Below, piece by piece: positions 62,723 to 64,000 of a stretch of 64,000 nt of DNA (position 1 is its first letter; each line of letters opens with the position of its first letter). Source of the DNA: Cyclobacteriaceae bacterium (lineage in GTDB: Bacteria; Bacteroidota; Bacteroidia; Cytophagales; Cyclobacteriaceae); NCBI GenBank assembly GCA_028285685.1, contig JANQOR010000004.1, positions 1 through 64,000 of the forward strand. The letters are read 5' to 3'. The notes under the pieces are model-generated. The model had not been told where the DNA came from, made no database searches, and saw only the letters and a list, made by a program, of their open reading frames with translations. Position numbers and translations under genes: made by a program.

Positions 62723-63838
62723 ATGACAGATCAACTAAACATATGGGTTGTATTGTACTCCTGCGGTTTTGCGATGGGGTTATTCATGACCTTGCTTTTT
62801 GTTGTATTCCGAAAAAAGTATGCCGGCCAAACGATCAATGTCGGGATTACTTTTTTCATCATGTCACTCCTGTTGTTGAGTGAAATTTTGGAGGAATCGG
62901 GATTTGTAGATAGCTATCCCATCATCATAACGATAGGTACCGTGCTGGATTTGCTCCTTTGGCCATTTCTCTTGTTTTATGTGCAGTCTATTGTGGAGAA
63001 AAAACAAGGCATTCGATGGACAGATGGATTTTATTTCATTCCCTTCGTCATAGCCCTTCTTTGGCAGACACGGCTGGCGTTTCTCCCTGCAGAGATACAG
63101 CTAAACTACTACTCAGGCGGAATACCTGCAGATATTGCCAAACTGGTTACCTTCAAAATGCTTACATCCTTCGGGTTCCTCTTCTATATTTTGCATTTGC
63201 TGAATGCTTCGATCAAAGCAAAGTCAGGGTTTGTGATGAGTCGGCACTTGCAATTTGTAGTCGTTACGAAGAAATTCTTTGTTGGATTGACCGTGCTCAT
63301 CTCCTTGATCTTCTTGTTGTTTTTTAATCAGTACTTTGAGATTCTCCGCATTACGGACTCAGACCGGATAAGCAGCTTAATTCTTTCGGGTCTCTTCTAC
63401 TTTTTTGCGCTTCAAATATTCAAGAATCCACATCTACTGGAAGATGAACAATACCCCACCCAGGTCAGACAGTTCTTTGATGGCAATGAGGGCGAATATG
63501 TTAGGACCCTGACCGAGTTATTGGAAAGTCAAAAGGTTTATCTAAACGAAAGACTTACTGTCCAGCTGGTTGCCGATGAACTGAAATTATCCAGTCAGCA
63601 ACTGTCCTATCTGATCAACAAGGAACTGGGAGTCTCTTTTAACGACTTGATCAATTCATATAGGGTAAAAGAAGTACAGGAAAGGATCAAAAGCGATGTA
63701 CATCAATCCAAAACGCTGCTGGGCTTAGCACTTGAGTCAGGGTTTAACAGCAAGGCTTCTTTTAACCGAATTTTCAAGAATCATACCGGCATTTCGCCAT
63801 CGGTCTTTTTCAAGAAAGAGGTCTCAAATCAGAAATGA
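62723..63838 (+). CDS. AraC-family regulator with multi-helix membrane domain (second)
   Basis: A 371-residue protein of the same design as 58934-60031. Membrane helices cover residues 8-235 (VVLYSCGFAMGLFMTLLFVV onward). The AraC-type DNA-binding domain is at 265-367 (LTVQLVADELKLSSQQLSYL, LLGLALESGFNSKASFNRIF, NHTGISPSVFFKKE). It is divergent from the M20 gene and followed by a secreted protein gene at 63896; either may be its target. The signal it senses is unknown. Confidence 0.88.
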   Translation: MTDQLNIWVVLYSCGFAMGLFMTLLFVVFRKKYAGQTINVGITFFIMSLLLLSEILEESGFVDSYPIIITIGTVLDLLLWPFLLFYVQSIVEKKQGIRWTDGFYFIPFVIALLWQTRLAFLPAEIQLNYYSGGIPADIAKLVTFKMLTSFGFLFYILHLLNASIKAKSGFVMSRHLQFVVVTKKFFVGLTVLISLIFLLFFNQYFEILRITDSDRISSLILSGLFYFFALQIFKNPHLLEDEQYPTQVRQFFDGNEGEYVRTLTELLESQKVYLNERLTVQLVADELKLSSQQLSYLINKELGVSFNDLINSYRVKEVQERIKSDVHQSKTLLGLALESGFNSKASFNRIFKNHTGISPSVFFKKEVSNQK

Positions 63839-63895
63839 GTCGATTTAATCTGGTGCAATCACTCCATTGCAGTTAAACTCAAATAAATAGTGGAC

Positions 63896-64000
63896 ATGAA
63901 GACAATAAACATCTCGTTGCTAGCAATCCTTGTTTCAGCAAGTTTGGCCATCGCACAAAAAAGAGACGTAAGTTTTGAAGGTGGCGATGTAACTCTGAAG
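63896..64000 (+). CDS. Start of a secreted protein, possibly an alpha/beta hydrolase (3' partial)
   Basis: Thirty-five residues are visible before the window ends. MKTINISLLAILVSASLAIA is a signal peptide, and the mature start (QKRDVSFEGGDVTLK) resembles the first strand of secreted S33-type alpha/beta hydrolases, which begin with a similar FENGGVTL stretch. The assignment rests on very little sequence. It follows the AraC regulator by 57 bases. Confidence 0.5.
   Translation, partial: MKTINISLLAILVSASLAIAQKRDVSFEGGDVTLK

Overview
The window looks like chromosomal DNA of a free-living, probably marine member of the Bacteroidota (a Cytophagales-type organism is my guess, not a measurement). 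The signs are a SusC/SusD pair, six proteins ending in a type IX secretion (T9SS) C-terminal sorting domain, many short lipoprotein signal sequences, AraC regulators with multi-helix membrane domains, and few Shine-Dalgarno sequences before starts. I found no rRNA, tRNA, CRISPR array, transposase or phage gene. No stretch longer than about 300 bases lacks a gene.

Layout. (1) 1-8.8 kb, plus strand: large repetitive surface proteins. Two big HYR/cadherin proteins with T9SS sorting domains are each followed, through an overlapping ATGA, by a 211-residue cadherin plus sorting-domain partner. The cadherin-to-end block plus partner is present twice with exactly the same length. A beta-helix protein lies between them. 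(2) 8.9-14.1 kb: housekeeping and signalling genes (alpha/beta-hydrolase lipoprotein, a TetR-like/AarF-kinase pair, a CBS protein, a YtoQ protein, a membrane class III cyclase). (3) 14.2-43 kb: a carbohydrate-utilisation region. The minus strand carries SusE/F-like lipoprotein, T9SS-secreted GH13 amylase, SusC, SusD, esterase, PhyH oxygenase, GH127, GH13 and sulfatase, with a GH53 endo-galactanase gene convergent to them. The plus strand carries a LacI regulator, GH31, two GH13 lipoproteins, an SLC45-type transporter, ROK kinase and 6-phosphofructokinase. (4) 42.4-44.5 kb: a LuxR-type regulator and a sugar-porter gene, both missing their 5' ends and joined head to head at about 42,922. (5) 44.6-64 kb: secreted S8 peptidase, M20 peptidases, a solute-binding-like protein, an ankyrin protein, a NarL-type two-component pair, small membrane proteins, a MacB/FtsX permease and two AraC regulators with membrane domains.

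How the sugar genes probably work together: surface and secreted amylases cut alpha-glucan, SusE/F and SusD bind it, SusC imports oligosaccharides, periplasmic-side GH13 lipoproteins shorten them, the MFS carrier takes them to the cytoplasm, GH31 releases glucose, the ROK kinase phosphorylates it and PfkA commits it to glycolysis. Three copies of the palindrome GCAA(A/C)CGTTTGC lie before susC, between the SusE/F-like gene and lacI, and before the GH31 gene, so one LacI protein probably controls the whole set. The adjoining GH127/GH53/sulfatase/PhyH genes suggest the locus also handles arabinose-, galactose- or sulfate-containing glycans.
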